Part shown: positions 52,679 to 62,800 of the stretch, piece by piece
Position numbering within the stretch: the first letter of the stretch is position 1
How the letters are laid out: the number at the start of each line of letters is the position of its first letter
Assembly (NCBI GenBank): GCA_934272745.1
Contig: CAKQSI010000006.1
Coordinates: 10,695-74,694, forward strand
Source: an uncultured Clostridia bacterium
GTDB taxonomy: Bacteria; Bacillota; Clostridia; Christensenellales; Borkfalkiaceae
Length of the DNA: 64,000 bases
Reading direction: 5' to 3'
Made by a program: the position numbers and the translations under genes
The notes under the pieces: generated by a model
What the model was told of the DNA's origin: nothing
Database searches by the model: none
The model's input: only the letters and a program-made list of their open reading frames with translations

Positions 52679-52846
52679 ATGGGTGTTCCCGAAATTTTAG
52701 TCATCATCGGCGCTTCGGCAATCGTGCTGGGCGTGATCATTTCTTCGATCGTAAAAAAGGCGAAAGGGAAAGGCGGTTGCGGCGGGGATTGCTCCTCGTG
52801 CGGGAGTTGTCCGTACTGCCACAGTAAAGAGTCAAAGAAAAAATGA
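52679..52846 (+). CDS. FeoB-associated Cys-rich membrane protein
   Basis: 55 aa. One membrane helix (EILVIIGASAIVLGVIISSIV), then a short tail with a cysteine cluster (GGCGGDCSSCGSCPYCHSK). Matches the small FeoB-associated Cys-rich family (PF12669 type). Probably handles Fe(II) or electrons at the FeoB exit. A strong AAAGGAGG site is 8 nt upstream. Confidence 0.85.
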   Translation: MGVPEILVIIGASAIVLGVIISSIVKKAKGKGGCGGDCSSCGSCPYCHSKESKKK

Positions 52847-52896
52847 GATATCCGCTTTAAGAAAAAAGCGGAAACCCTTTATAAAGAAAGGGTTTC

Positions 52897-53010
52897 TTTA
52901 TAAAGAAGAAAGACTGTTTTATTTATAAAGAAAAAGTAAAATCGTTTCGTTTGTAAAAAGCAAGATTACTTCGTTTATGAAGAGGCAAAGTCGTTTGATT
53001 TATAAAAAGG
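52897..53010. repeat. Degenerate ~25-nt tandem repeats
   Basis: Units starting TTTATAAAG (52897), TTTATAAAG (52922), TTTGTAAAA (52950), TTTATGAAG (52974) and TTTATAAAA (52999). Just before them, GAAACCCTTT/AAAGGGTTTC (52871-52896) forms a hairpin that may end the iron unit. Confidence 0.65.
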
Positions 53011-53043
53011 GGCGCCCGCCGCGGAATTTCCGCGGCGGGCGCC
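53011..53043. repeat. GC-rich perfect palindrome (family copy)
   Basis: A 16-bp arm (53011-53026) beginning GGCGCCCGCCGCGG, exact complement 53028-53043. Same arm as 36599. No gene in 53044-53215. Confidence 0.7.
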
Positions 53044-53215
53044 GGAAGTTATGCCGAAAGAGGCGGTTTACCTACGGAGAGTCGAAAAAACAATAAATGA
53101 TTGCCTTAAAAGGGCTGCGTAAATATTGAAAGGGGCGCCGAAAGCGCCCCTGCAATTTTATAGTCGATGAAATTTGTACCGTTTGCTATCCTGCGCAAAA
53201 TCAACGTTTGCGTTC

Positions 53216-53869
53216 TTATTCTGCCGAAGAATCTTCGCCCGGAGCGTCCTTTTCTGCGGAAGCGCCTGCGGCAAGCGCGGCGTTTCCGGCGGCTTTTTCT
53301 GCTTTTTTCAGGCGGACGCGGTAAAGTTTCGTTAAGCGATTGCGGTTGTATCGCTGCACCGCGATGGGGAACGTCTGCAAAATAAAGTTGACCACGGCGA
53401 CGGGCAGAGCAATCGTCCATTTCAGCGCGCCGGGGGCGGCGAAAAGGATCAGAAACGCAAGCGGCGCCGAATATTCGTGCATAATTTCCGCATAGCAGGT
53501 TTCCCGGAGAAAGGTGTGGAGGTAGGCGGGATCTTCGCTGTTTTCGATTTTCGTCTTGTCAAAAATTTTCAAAAGCGCGCCCGTTTCGGGGATCTTATCC
53601 TTCCATAATTTGATTTTCAACCGGTCGTAGAACTTTTTTTCGCGGTCGGAAACCGTAAAGCGCTTGCGGTCGGGTTCAAATAATTTCTTAGGCAGAACGC
53701 GCGCCAGACAGGCGATAACGCCGTCCACAAAAAATGCAAACAGCACGAAGGCAACGGTCAGTAAAATCAGAAGCCAGGGCGAAAACCCCAGCGAGGAAGC
53801 AAAAATTGCATTGAGCGCCGCAACTATCGCGGTTGCGATGCCGATCGCGGAAAGATAATATCGAAGCAT
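53216..53869 (-). CDS. Membrane protein, CrtO-like acyltransferase family (tentative)
   Basis: 217 aa. The start MLRYYLS at 53869 is preferred over a longer frame (weak AAGGA site). Three to four membrane helices. FYDRLKIKLWKDKIPETG resembles the WKD-x-(I/L)PE motif of glycosyl-4,4'-diaponeurosporenoate acyltransferase (CrtO)-like proteins common in clostridia. C-terminal Ala/Glu/Lys tail is low-complexity. A lipid-modifying role fits the nearby PlsC-type gene, but the assignment is tentative. Confidence 0.55.
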   Translation of the reverse strand: MLRYYLSAIGIATAIVAALNAIFASSLGFSPWLLILLTVAFVLFAFFVDGVIACLARVLPKKLFEPDRKRFTVSDREKKFYDRLKIKLWKDKIPETGALLKIFDKTKIENSEDPAYLHTFLRETCYAEIMHEYSAPLAFLILFAAPGALKWTIALPVAVVNFILQTFPIAVQRYNRNRLTKLYRVRLKKAEKAAGNAALAAGASAEKDAPGEDSSAE

Positions 53870-54297
53870 AGGAATTTCGTCCTTGTCTTTAGTTGAAGTA
53901 AGAGTTTTAACCCGTTGCCAAATGTCGTTACTGCCGCTTGGATTGCAGAAATATGCTCGCTGCAAAAGGGGCGTTTATTTTCCGTTTTAAACCAGCCGCA
54001 AACACGTTTCAAAGCCCGGTTTTTGTCCCGGCGGAAAGGGGTTGCGCCCTTTATGAAAAATAAAGAGATTGCGGTGTTTCCTGTGAAACGTCACAAGATA
54101 TTGTGGGGTTTGCCGGTCTGTGCCGTCCAAACGTTGTCCGGTTTCACCATAAGAACAATGCCCCCGTTACAGCCATGTTACAGCCATAAAATTTTTGTGG
54201 GGCTATCGCCCGGATGTTGTCCCGGCGCGGATAAAGAAGAAAGTCGGCTTCCGCCTGCAGGGCGCCCGGCTGTTCTTCCGAAAAATAAGGAAAGGGT
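53870..54297. other. Gap, no gene seen
   Basis: Between the two minus-strand membrane-lipid genes. GTTACAGCCAT occurs twice in direct succession near 54167-54187. No structure or ORF is convincing. Confidence 0.4.
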
Positions 54298-55104
54298 TCA
54301 ACCCTGCTTTTCCACGTCGTAAACCAGCGGTTTACCGTAAACCTTTTCGTAAACGGCGCAGCACGCCTCGTAATCGGCTTTTTTCATGCGTTCGGCGTCT
54401 TCTTTCGGTGGAAGCGATTTGTCGGGGTAAATGGGAGGCAGAATGTGGACGGTAAAATACTTGATCTCCAAACCCTCTTTATCAAACTTGCCGGAATTGC
54501 GGTAGGTGATGAACATGGGGAGAATGGGGACGTCGAACTTGACCGCGTAATGAAACGCGCCGATTTTAAAGGGGCGCGGCTTGTCGTACAGGTACCACAT
54601 TGCCTGTTCGGGGTAGAACACGACCACGTTGTCGCGCAAAAGGTAATGTTCCACCGCGTTGGTGAATTTTTTGACCACTTTCAGTTTTCCCGTGATGGGA
54701 AGAATGCCCGAAGAACGCATCATTTCGCCCAGAAAGCCTTTGCGGTTGTTGAATTCCGCCACGGTAAAGCGCACTTTTCTGCCGCGAAGCGCGTGCTTGA
54801 TTGCCAGACAGTCGAATATGAAAACGTGGTTGCAGGTGGCAATGACGCCGCCTTTTAAGGCTTTCAGGTTTTCTCTGCCGACGACTTTGGTTTTCAGCAC
54901 CGCTTTGTTTTCGTACAGGGTGTAGGGGTTGACGATAAAAGTGTTGTCCAGCCACACTTTAAATTTGCGCATTCCCTGCGGAATAAACGGGAAATTTTCG
55001 TCTACCGGCAAAACGGTTGCGGGGTCGACCGGGTCTACGTGTTCGTCGAAAACGCCTCGTTTTTCGCATTCGATATACCTTGCGATGACTTCTTTTCTGG
55101 TCAT
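54298..55104 (-). CDS. 1-acyl-glycerol-3-phosphate acyltransferase-like (PlsC family)
   Basis: 268 aa. The start at 55104 follows AGGAG. Acyltransferase motif I NHVFIFD (H-X4-D), motif III-like VVVFYPEQAMWY (FPEG-type, here YPEQ), and ILPMFITY. No N-terminal membrane helix. It would acylate lysophosphatidate or a related acceptor at the membrane. The altered FPEG motif leaves the exact acceptor open. Confidence 0.82.
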   Translation of the reverse strand: MTRKEVIARYIECEKRGVFDEHVDPVDPATVLPVDENFPFIPQGMRKFKVWLDNTFIVNPYTLYENKAVLKTKVVGRENLKALKGGVIATCNHVFIFDCLAIKHALRGRKVRFTVAEFNNRKGFLGEMMRSSGILPITGKLKVVKKFTNAVEHYLLRDNVVVFYPEQAMWYLYDKPRPFKIGAFHYAVKFDVPILPMFITYRNSGKFDKEGLEIKYFTVHILPPIYPDKSLPPKEDAERMKKADYEACCAVYEKVYGKPLVYDVEKQG

Positions 55105-55390
55105 AAACTTCTCCTGATCTGCGGCTTTTGGGCGCCTTGCTGCGGGGGTAACAAATTTAAATCCGCGATCCCTGTAAGCGGGAGATATGGCCTCCGCACA
55201 TTCTCTTATAGGAAGACGTCCCGCGCGCGCCCATAAAAAGGCAGATTTCACTTTCTTTTATTATAATCACCCGCGAAAAATTTGGCAAGCAGATGGGGTC
55301 TAATGCGATAAAACTGCCCGGTAGAATTCTACCAAAGCGTTTTCCATAGAATTTCCTCGCCGAAATTTCTCTACTGAAATTAGAATTTGC

Positions 55391-55419
55391 TTGAAAACGG
55401 GCAAAAAAGGTGGTATAAT
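55391..55419 (+). promoter_or_regulatory. Consensus promoter predicting a leaderless mRNA
   Basis: TTGAAA (55391-55396), 17-nt spacer, TATAAT (55414-55419), then six bases and the ATG at 55426: predicted transcription start is the start codon. Confidence 0.75.
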
Positions 55420-55425
55420 GCCCAT

Positions 55426-56217
55426 ATGGAAAACGTAAAAGCCATTATCGCGAAAAATATCGCGAGTTTAAGAAAAGAAAATAAGATGACACAGATGGAA
55501 CTTGCCGAACGGTTGAACTATTCGGACAAGGCGATTTCCCGCTGGGAGCGGGGCGACGTGCTGCCCGATATCGACGTGCTGTGCCAGATCTGCGACATTT
55601 TCGGCGTTTCTTTCGACTATCTCACCCACGAGGGGGAGAAAAAAGAAAAGGAAATGTACGCGAAAAAGCAGGAACGTGGCAACAAAATCGTGATCGCGCT
55701 GCTTGCGGAGACGGCGGTATGGACGATCGCGGTGCTGCTGTTCGTCTACTTTAAAGTCATTGCCGGGAAGAATCTCTGGCGTGCCTATATCTGGGCGATC
55801 CCCGCAAGTCTGATCGTCGGGATCGTGTTCAACGGTATCTGGGGCAGAAAGGGCTGGCGCATGGTGCTGATTTCCATGCTGGTGTGGAGTTTTTTAGCCG
55901 CGGTATTCATTCAGTTTTTGAAGTACGATTATAACGTATGGCCGGTGTTTCTGGTGGGGATTCCGTTGCAGATCGCTGTTGTTTTGTGGGCAAATCTTGG
56001 GCGGAAACCTTCCGTAAAGGCGCCGAAAGAAAAGAAAAAGAAGGAAAAATCTGCGGACAGGGCGCCGAATTCCGCCGATGAAGAGGGGGTTGAAGCCCTC
56101 GGCGCTGCCCCGGCAAAAAATAAGAAGGAAAAGAAACGGATCGAGGCGGACGGGCTTTTGCCGGATTTTGCGGGCGGAAACGACCGGCCGCAGCCGGATG
56201 AAAACACGCAAGGTTAA
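55426..56217 (+). CDS. XRE-family regulator with membrane domain
   Basis: 263 aa. HTH: KNIASLRKENKMTQMELAERLNYSDKAISRWERGDVLPDIDVLCQICDIFGVSFDYL (residues ~9-65). Four hydrophobic segments follow (~88-110, 120-140, 147-167, 173-192), then a Lys/Glu/Pro-rich tail (APKEKKKKEKSADRAPNSADEEG) of ~65 residues. A membrane-tethered repressor type common in clostridia. The start is fixed by the promoter geometry; no ribosome site. Confidence 0.82.
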   Translation: MENVKAIIAKNIASLRKENKMTQMELAERLNYSDKAISRWERGDVLPDIDVLCQICDIFGVSFDYLTHEGEKKEKEMYAKKQERGNKIVIALLAETAVWTIAVLLFVYFKVIAGKNLWRAYIWAIPASLIVGIVFNGIWGRKGWRMVLISMLVWSFLAAVFIQFLKYDYNVWPVFLVGIPLQIAVVLWANLGRKPSVKAPKEKKKKEKSADRAPNSADEEGVEALGAAPAKNKKEKKRIEADGLLPDFAGGNDRPQPDENTQG

Positions 56218-56442
56218 TTCATGCAAGGGGCCCGATACGCGGGAGAAAGCGCGTAATCGTAACCGGCGGAGTGTGTGACGGCTGGGGTAAAACGTGCGTG
56301 CGCGAGGGGAGGCGTTCCCGAAAACCGGGGAACGTGGTGCCGAAAAACGAACCGGAAGGGATTCCGTTCCGCACCCAAGTAAGACGCGTTTTCGGCGGGA
56401 AATGATGAGAAACGGGATTTCTGAGAAAAAAGGAGCGGCAAT

Positions 56443-56766
56443 ATGGACAAACTGCATACCTTTGACGCGGACGAATTGATGCGCGGTATTTTAACTTTGC
56501 GGACGGTGGAGGAATGTTATCGGTTTTTTGAAGACGTCTGCACGGTGAAAGAGATCGCGGACATGGCGCAGCGGCTGAAGACCGCCAAAATGCTTTATCG
56601 CGGGTATAATTACGTCGAAGTCAATAAGGAAACGGGCGCAAGTTCGGCAACCATCAGCCGGGTCAGTAAGTGTCTGGAATACGGCGACGGCGGTTACCGC
56701 ACGGTGATCGAGCGGTTAGAAAAGCAAGATTCTGCTCCCGCCCCGCAAGACGGGGAAGAAAAATAG
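56443..56766 (+). CDS. TrpR-like YerC/YecD family regulator
   Basis: 107 aa with AAAAAGGAG upstream. LMRGILTLRTVEECYRFFEDVCTVKEIADMAQRLKTAKMLYRGYNYVEVNKETGASSATISRVSKCLEYGDGGY is the complete YerC/YecD TrpR-superfamily HTH. DNA-binding regulator of unknown target. The last ~15 residues are a short Pro/Ala/Glu tail. Confidence 0.92.
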   Translation: MDKLHTFDADELMRGILTLRTVEECYRFFEDVCTVKEIADMAQRLKTAKMLYRGYNYVEVNKETGASSATISRVSKCLEYGDGGYRTVIERLEKQDSAPAPQDGEEK

Positions 56767-57017
56767 ACTGCATTTTCCTAAATGGAGAATTAAGAGAAAA
56801 AACGAATGTCCAGAACGGGCGCATACGAAAAGCCTCGCGCCGGGCGGGCGTTTGCACGAAAAACGAACGACGTCCCCAAAAATCTGGCGCTTAATAAAAA
56901 ACAAATATGCCCCTGCCGGGGCGCATTACGAAAAAACGGTGCTTTAAATTTCGGGCGCCTTACACAAGAAGATCCGCCCCGAACGGGCGCTTTTACAAAC
57001 GAAATACGGAGAGAAAA
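56767..57017. other. Gap with GGGCGC repeats, no gene
   Basis: 'GAACGGGCGCATACGAAAA', 'CCGGGGCGCATTACGAAAA' and 'GAACGGGCGCTTTTACAAACG' recur every ~65-80 nt (near 56813, 56915, 56979), another local degenerate tandem repeat. Confidence 0.45.
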
Positions 57018-58598
57018 ATGGAACGGAAAACGCTGGTGGCGATTACGGGCGCTTCGGGCGCGATGGGTAGCGAGGCGGTCAAACTTCTTGCCCGAAACAA
57101 AAATTTACAGTTGCGGCTGCTTCTGTTTAAAAAAGAGGGAAAACCCGCGCGCTGGCTGCGGGCTTTTTTGAAGCAAAACAGGGATAACGTATCCTATTTT
57201 TACGGCGATATCGCGGACAAAAGCGACTGCGAAAAACTGACGGACGGCGCCGATTATCTTTTGCATATGGCGGCGTATATTCCGCCGAAGTCCGACCACG
57301 ACGCCGAACAGACCCGCCTTTCCGACTACGTCGGCACGAAAAATTTGGTGGACGCCGTGATAGAGCAGGGCAATCGTACGAAATTCGTCCATATCTGTAC
57401 GGTCGCGATCTACGGCAACCGCGCTTATCCGCACAACTACGGGCGGGTGGGCGACCCCGTCATTTCCAGCGATTACGACAATTATTCCCTGTGGAAACTC
57501 AAGGGCGAACGCTACGTTTTAGACGCGGGGCTGAAACATTTCGTTTCTCTGCGGCAGACGGGCGTGCTGCACAAGTGGATGTTCAAAAACAACCTGAAAG
57601 ACGGGCTGGTTTTTCACACTTCCTGGAACTGCTGTCTGGAATGGGTGACCGACCGCGACAGTGCGATTCTTTGCCAAAACCTCATCGAGCGCGATCAGAA
57701 AAATCTCCTTGCCGGGTTCTGGAACCGTTGCTATAATATCGGCGGCGGAAAGGAGCAGCGCAAAACGGGGTACGAAGTGGTGGATCGCGGCTTTTCGCTG
57801 ATGGGTTCCACCGCGAAAAAGTTTTTCAAGCCCAACTGGAATATTCCGCGCAACTTCCACGGCACGTGGTATACGGACAGCGACGAACTGGAAGATTTCC
57901 TCGGGTTCCGCCACGAAACTTTTGAAGACTATTGGCGGCGTATGGGCAAGAAATACTGGTTTTACCGGTTGGGGAAACTCGCTCCGCCCGCGCTGGTTTC
58001 CAGACTTGCCATTCAAAGGCTGTTTAAAAACACCAACGCGCCCATGTACTGGGTGAACCACAACAAAACGGGACGGTTGCAGGCCTTTTACGGCGGGAAA
58101 GCGGAATTCGACCGCATCGGCACGGACTGGAGCAAGTTTCCGCTCCTTAACGAAGGGTTCGCGCCGGACGGAAGCAAGGTGGATATCGACGCCATGCGCG
58201 ACCCGGCTTACGCCGAAAAAAACGGGTTGCTGCTTTCCCACGGGTACGACGATAAAAAGAAGATCGAAGACTGGACGGAAGCCGACTTTTCGTCTGCGGC
58301 GGCGTTCCGCGGCGGGGAATATCTGGGCGGCGCCGCGGGTGCGGAAAACGCATACCGAAAGACCGAATGGAAGTGTCACGAGGGACACGTGTTTTCTTCC
58401 GCGCCGTACACCGTGCTGAAAGGCGGGTACTGGTGCCCCGTTTGTGCGGAACCCAAACCGTGGCGGTACGGTGCGCTTGCAAAGGTGGCGCCGTTCTACG
58501 CGCAGGTGTATTTCGACACGCATACAAAAGAGGAAGCGGACGACGTTTATCCGCTCACGGAAAACGAAGATTTGTTTATGGAAAAAGAAAAGATATGA
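57018..58598 (+). CDS. NAD-dependent epimerase/dehydratase-type protein with C-terminal zinc ribbon
   Basis: 526 aa. GGAGAG precedes the ATG at 57018. Extended SDR Rossmann fold: VAITGASGAMGSEAV (TGxxGxxG-like), YGDIADKSDCEKL, and a VHICTVAIYGNRAYPHNYGRV active-site region with YSLWKLKGERYV (Y-x3-K as YSLWK). The C-terminal ~210 residues are extra: a region with LAIQRLFKNTNAPMYWVNHNK, then a zinc-ribbon-like WKCHEGHVFSSAPYTVLKGGYWCPVC (C/H...C-x2-C). Overlaps the next gene by ATGA, implying joint function with the ferredoxin. Confidence 0.78.
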   Translation: MERKTLVAITGASGAMGSEAVKLLARNKNLQLRLLLFKKEGKPARWLRAFLKQNRDNVSYFYGDIADKSDCEKLTDGADYLLHMAAYIPPKSDHDAEQTRLSDYVGTKNLVDAVIEQGNRTKFVHICTVAIYGNRAYPHNYGRVGDPVISSDYDNYSLWKLKGERYVLDAGLKHFVSLRQTGVLHKWMFKNNLKDGLVFHTSWNCCLEWVTDRDSAILCQNLIERDQKNLLAGFWNRCYNIGGGKEQRKTGYEVVDRGFSLMGSTAKKFFKPNWNIPRNFHGTWYTDSDELEDFLGFRHETFEDYWRRMGKKYWFYRLGKLAPPALVSRLAIQRLFKNTNAPMYWVNHNKTGRLQAFYGGKAEFDRIGTDWSKFPLLNEGFAPDGSKVDIDAMRDPAYAEKNGLLLSHGYDDKKKIEDWTEADFSSAAAFRGGEYLGGAAGAENAYRKTEWKCHEGHVFSSAPYTVLKGGYWCPVCAEPKPWRYGALAKVAPFYAQVYFDTHTKEEADDVYPLTENEDLFMEKEKI

Positions 58599-59557
58599 GG
58601 ACGATCATTTACGTCTTTTCCGGTACGGGAAATACGTTGAAAGTGGCGGGACTGTATCGAAAAAACCTGGGGGAAGAAGATACCGAACTCTACCGCGTGT
58701 TCGGCAAAAACGAGCGCGTGCCCGACCCGAACGGTTACGACGCGGTGGGGTTTGCGTATCCGATCCACGCGTTCAACGCGCCAAAACCCATGCTGGATTT
58801 CTGCAAAAATTTGCCGGAAGTGAACCCCGGCAAGTACGCGTTTATTTTGAAAACGTCCGGCGAGGGGTTGCATTTCAACGATTGTTCTTCCCAAAAAATA
58901 ATCGGGATTTTAAAAAAGAAAGGGTTCGGCGTGGCGCTGGAACGGCATATCGTCATGCCGTATAATATGATCTTCCGCCACGCGGACGGCATGGCAAAGC
59001 AGATGTGGATTTACGCGCACGCGCTTGCCGAACTCAATTGCCGGGAGATTGTTTCCCGCAAAAAAGAAAAGGTGCGCCAGCCGCTGTACAAAACCTGGTA
59101 TGCGCCCATTCTTCGCATCGAACAGCCCTTTGCCCGCCTGCACGGGAAGTTTTTCAAAGCGGATAAAGAAAAATGCGTCGGCTGCGGCTTGTGCGTCAGA
59201 AACTGTCCCATGGGAAATATCAGGATCGAGGACGGCAGGGCGAAATTCGGCGGCAACTGCGCCCTTTGCATGGCGTGTTCTTTTTTCTGTCCGACGGACG
59301 CCGTATCGGTGGGGATTTTCCGCGGGTGGAAGGTGCACGGCGCGTATCCTCTGGACGCCTTAGAAAAAGATCCGGCGGTGCCGTTCCCGTATCTGGACGG
59401 CAGCGAAAAGGGCGTGTATAAAATTTACCGCAAGTATTATCGGGAGTGTGACGAGCGCCTTGCCGCCGCCGGAATGAAAATTGCGGACTACGTTCGTTTC
59501 GGGGAGCCGGAGGCTGCAGAAGAGGAAGAAGCGTTGCCCCTTTTGCCCGGGACGTAA
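58595..59557 (+). CDS. EFR1-family flavodoxin-ferredoxin fusion
   Basis: 320 aa. Flavodoxin-like domain (IIYVFSGTGNTLKVAGLYRKNL; GYDAVGFAYPIHAFNAPKPMLDF; 1-160) followed by two 4Fe-4S clusters (CVGCGLCVRNCP ... CALCMACSFFCP, ~195-240). An electron-transfer protein of the EFR1 type. Coupled to the epimerase-like gene, suggesting it supplies electrons to that enzyme or a shared pathway. C-terminal acidic tail. Confidence 0.88.
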   Translation: MRTIIYVFSGTGNTLKVAGLYRKNLGEEDTELYRVFGKNERVPDPNGYDAVGFAYPIHAFNAPKPMLDFCKNLPEVNPGKYAFILKTSGEGLHFNDCSSQKIIGILKKKGFGVALERHIVMPYNMIFRHADGMAKQMWIYAHALAELNCREIVSRKKEKVRQPLYKTWYAPILRIEQPFARLHGKFFKADKEKCVGCGLCVRNCPMGNIRIEDGRAKFGGNCALCMACSFFCPTDAVSVGIFRGWKVHGAYPLDALEKDPAVPFPYLDGSEKGVYKIYRKYYRECDERLAAAGMKIADYVRFGEPEAAEEEEALPLLPGT

Positions 59558-59768
59558 AGGAAAATCTCTTTTATCCGGGAGGTAAGGGGTGTTGTCGTTA
59601 TAACCACTTTGCTCAGAACGCAAGGGCGGGAGGCGCTATCGTTACAGTTCCGGAGGAGGTAGCCTTTCGGCAGACGTTTCGCGCTTATGAATTTTGGGCG
59701 GGAGGCAGTCTTTTCGTTTTGCGCCGAAAATTTGGGGCAAAAGGCAGTTTTTTCGTCAATAAAGTAAA

Positions 59769-59805
59769 ATGCGCCCGCCCCGGGCATAGCCCGGGGCGGG
59801 CGCAT
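59769..59805. terminator. 17-bp GC-rich hairpin between convergent genes
   Basis: ATGCGCCCGCCCCGGGC (59769-59785), 3-nt loop, exact complement 59789-59805, then CTTTTA. Terminator-like and a member of the GCGCCCGC palindrome group. 59558-59768 has no gene, only variants of 'GCGGGAGGCAGTC'. Confidence 0.65.
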
Positions 59806-59850
59806 CTTTTACTTGCGAAAGCCGCGATAAAATTTGCGGGATTTTCAGGA

Positions 59851-62800
59851 TTACGGCAGGCGAACGAGTTCGTGCTTTCCTGCGGGGACGCGCACCTTTA
59901 TGCGCGGAAGGGCGATCCCTTCCTGCACGGAATCGTCAGAAGCGCCGCCCGTGAGCGGCATGCCGTCTAAAAGAATCCGTCCCTTGGGAAGCAGCACGGT
60001 CACCGTCGTTCCGACGGGAACGGTCAGCCGCACCATTAGACGGGAAACCGCCGTAAGATCGCGTTCTTGATTTAATAACTTTTGCGCAGAAACGTCGTCA
60101 AAATTAGAGACCGCAAGCGCTGCGGTATCAAAATCCGGAGCGCTTTCCGGTAAATTTTCCGCATATCCGTCCGCAACGGAATCCTCCGCGTTTTCCCGCA
60201 GCCAAACGAATTCCAACTTGCCGCGCGCGGTCAGAAGGGAGCCTTCCGCTTGCCGGATCAAAGAAGAAAGGAGCGGGGTCAGCGTAAATTCCGCCTGCGC
60301 GGGCGCGTGGGAAAGTTTCAGTCCTGCCACCCGTTCGATCAGCCATTTGGACGACGAACTCATCTCCAGATGGTTGAAACTGTTCATCGAAACGCCGGCG
60401 CTGCCCGCCGCGTTCACAAAGGTATAATAGCTGCCCGGCGCGGCTTGCCAGCGCAGTTTGATCTGCGGGTCGGGGCGGGTGTCAATATAGGAGTCCCACC
60501 GTTCCCAAAGGGTGGTGGCGCCCGTCGCCATCATATAACCGAACGACGGAAACCGGCTTTGGAACGCAAGTGACAGCGCCACGTCGGGCATTCCCAGCAC
60601 GTGCCAGGAAGACAGCACGTCGTCGATCACGTACACCCCGCAGGACAGCCTGCCGCCGTAGCGCTTCACCGCCGCGAGATAGTGTTTTGCGGCAATCGGA
60701 AGTTCCTCTTTTTCGTAAATTCCGTGCGTGATCGCCATCGCGTACGAAGTCTGCGTGTCCGATTTGGTTTTTAGTTCTTCGGTCATCAGACTCCGTCGGA
60801 AGGCGTTTTTTACCGTCTGTTTCCGCGCGGTAAAACGGGCGATATCGTCCGTTTTTTTGAGAACGTCTGCCGTTTTCAGGAACAAATCCAACTGTTTCAA
60901 CTGCTGCAGCGTCTGGTATTCCGCGGTGGAAATCTGCCCCCCGGTCTTGGGATAGCCTTCCGCGTCGATCATGTCGCCGTTCAGCCAGTCCACGTAGCCG
61001 GCAACTTCCACAATGCCGTCCGGAAAGCGTTCTTCAAACGATGATAAATCGGCGCGGTTGCGCTCGTATAGTGCGACGAGATCTTCCTTTTCCCCGGCAA
61101 GTTGCCAGAAAAGATAGGGCTGTTTGCTGTCAAGCAGCGATTGTCCGGTAAACATAGAAAGGGCGTTGGGCGTCTGGTCGGGGCGCATGTTTTCAGGCAC
61201 GGGCGCTACTTCGCGCTCATACTGGTTGCGGCGGAAAAAGTCGCAGAGGTCGTAAAAATATTTGCCGTCGTCAAAGCCGTCCATGCACCAGGAAAGGCGC
61301 TCGTCGCGTTCGCAGCAGTCGGTCTGCACGCCGACGAGGTTGGAACGCAGCGTTCCGGCGATCATATCCGTAAGCCGGTTCGCCGCCTTGGCGGAAAAAG
61401 TGAAGTTTCCCGTCCGGGTTTTAGCGGAAGAAAGCGCCACGCCGGTTGCGGAAATCAGGTTTGCTTCATTCAATCCCAAAACCGTCACGTAGCGGAAGCC
61501 GCGATAGGTAAACCGCGGAAAAAACTCCTGCAAGCCGTCGGTTGCCGCAAGGTATTCGTCCACGGGCTGTGCGCCGCGATAGTTCGCAAAATAGCAGGTA
61601 TTGTCCGTATTTTTGTGTTCTGCGTACAAAAACCGCACCACGTCCCCCCGTTTTGCGTAAAAAACATACTTTGCCGTGCCGGCGAAATTTTTGCCGAAGT
61701 CCAGCACCGCCCGCCCGTTTTTATCGGTATATTTGGCGGCGTACGGTACCTCTTCCACGGCAAAAACGGAGGAGGAGAATCGGGAGGAAAGGCGCACGCT
61801 TTCTTCGGTCACCGCAGCGGGGACGAGTTCTTTTGCATACGGCAAAGTGGAAAGATTTCCGCCGCTTTCGTAAAACGCCGCCGTTTTCAGCGCGCGGGAA
61901 GAATCGTAAGTTTCGCCGTCATAGAGGTCGGATTTCAGCACCGCAGTGTTTGCGGTGGTCAAAAACGAGGCGTCGGAACAGATTTTTTCGGTGGTTCCGT
62001 CCTCGTAAAACAAGGACAGGCAGACATAAATTTTCGGGCGGTTGCCGTACACGCCGCGCAGTTTTCTTTTGCCGAACACATTCGCCATGCCCACCCGTCC
62101 GGCATACCAGCCGTCGGCAGCCTGCACCATAAGCAGGTTGCGTTTCCCGATCAGGGGCGTGACGTCGTAAGCGTCCGCGTTCGCGTAGACCGCATATTCC
62201 GTCCAGCCGGGGCAAAGAAAGCGGTCGCCCACGCGCTTGCCGCCCAGTTCCGCCTCGTAAAGACCCATCGCGGAGAGGTACAACACCGCGCGGCGGACGG
62301 GTTTTTCTACCGTAAACGCGCGGAAAAACGCGGGTTGCCGCAGGGGGAGCGCCCTGCCCTCCGTATGCCATACGGTGCAGCCGTCGATGAGTTGACTTGC
62401 GGAAGAATCTTTTGCAGCGGCGTCCTTCGGAAACAGCGTGACTTTTGCGCCGGGTGCAAGATTATCGAGTCCCCGCAGCACTTCGATCTGTTCCAAAGCG
62501 AAGCGGAAGCCGGTTTCGGAAACGCGCTGCAGTCGGTTTGCGGTAAATTTCAGGTAGCGGAAGGAGCGGTTCACCTCGTAAAAGGTGCGCTGATTGCCGG
62601 GGTTTGGCGTTAGGTCGGGACTGTGATAAATGCATTGCGCGTCCGAAAAATCGGCAAGATTTGCTCCTTCGATGGTGAACGCGAGGGGAAAATACAGCCC
62701 CGGGCAGTCGGGCTGGCAGGGGACGTCGAACGGGCGTGCGCCGGTCACGACCACGTAGTCGGGCGAAACCTCTTCGCCGAAGTTCAGAACGATTTGCGGC

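Noticed and set aside
61102..62613. 503-aa plus-strand frame over the second rhamnosidase
   Set aside because: Antisense shadow of a well-supported GH78 gene.
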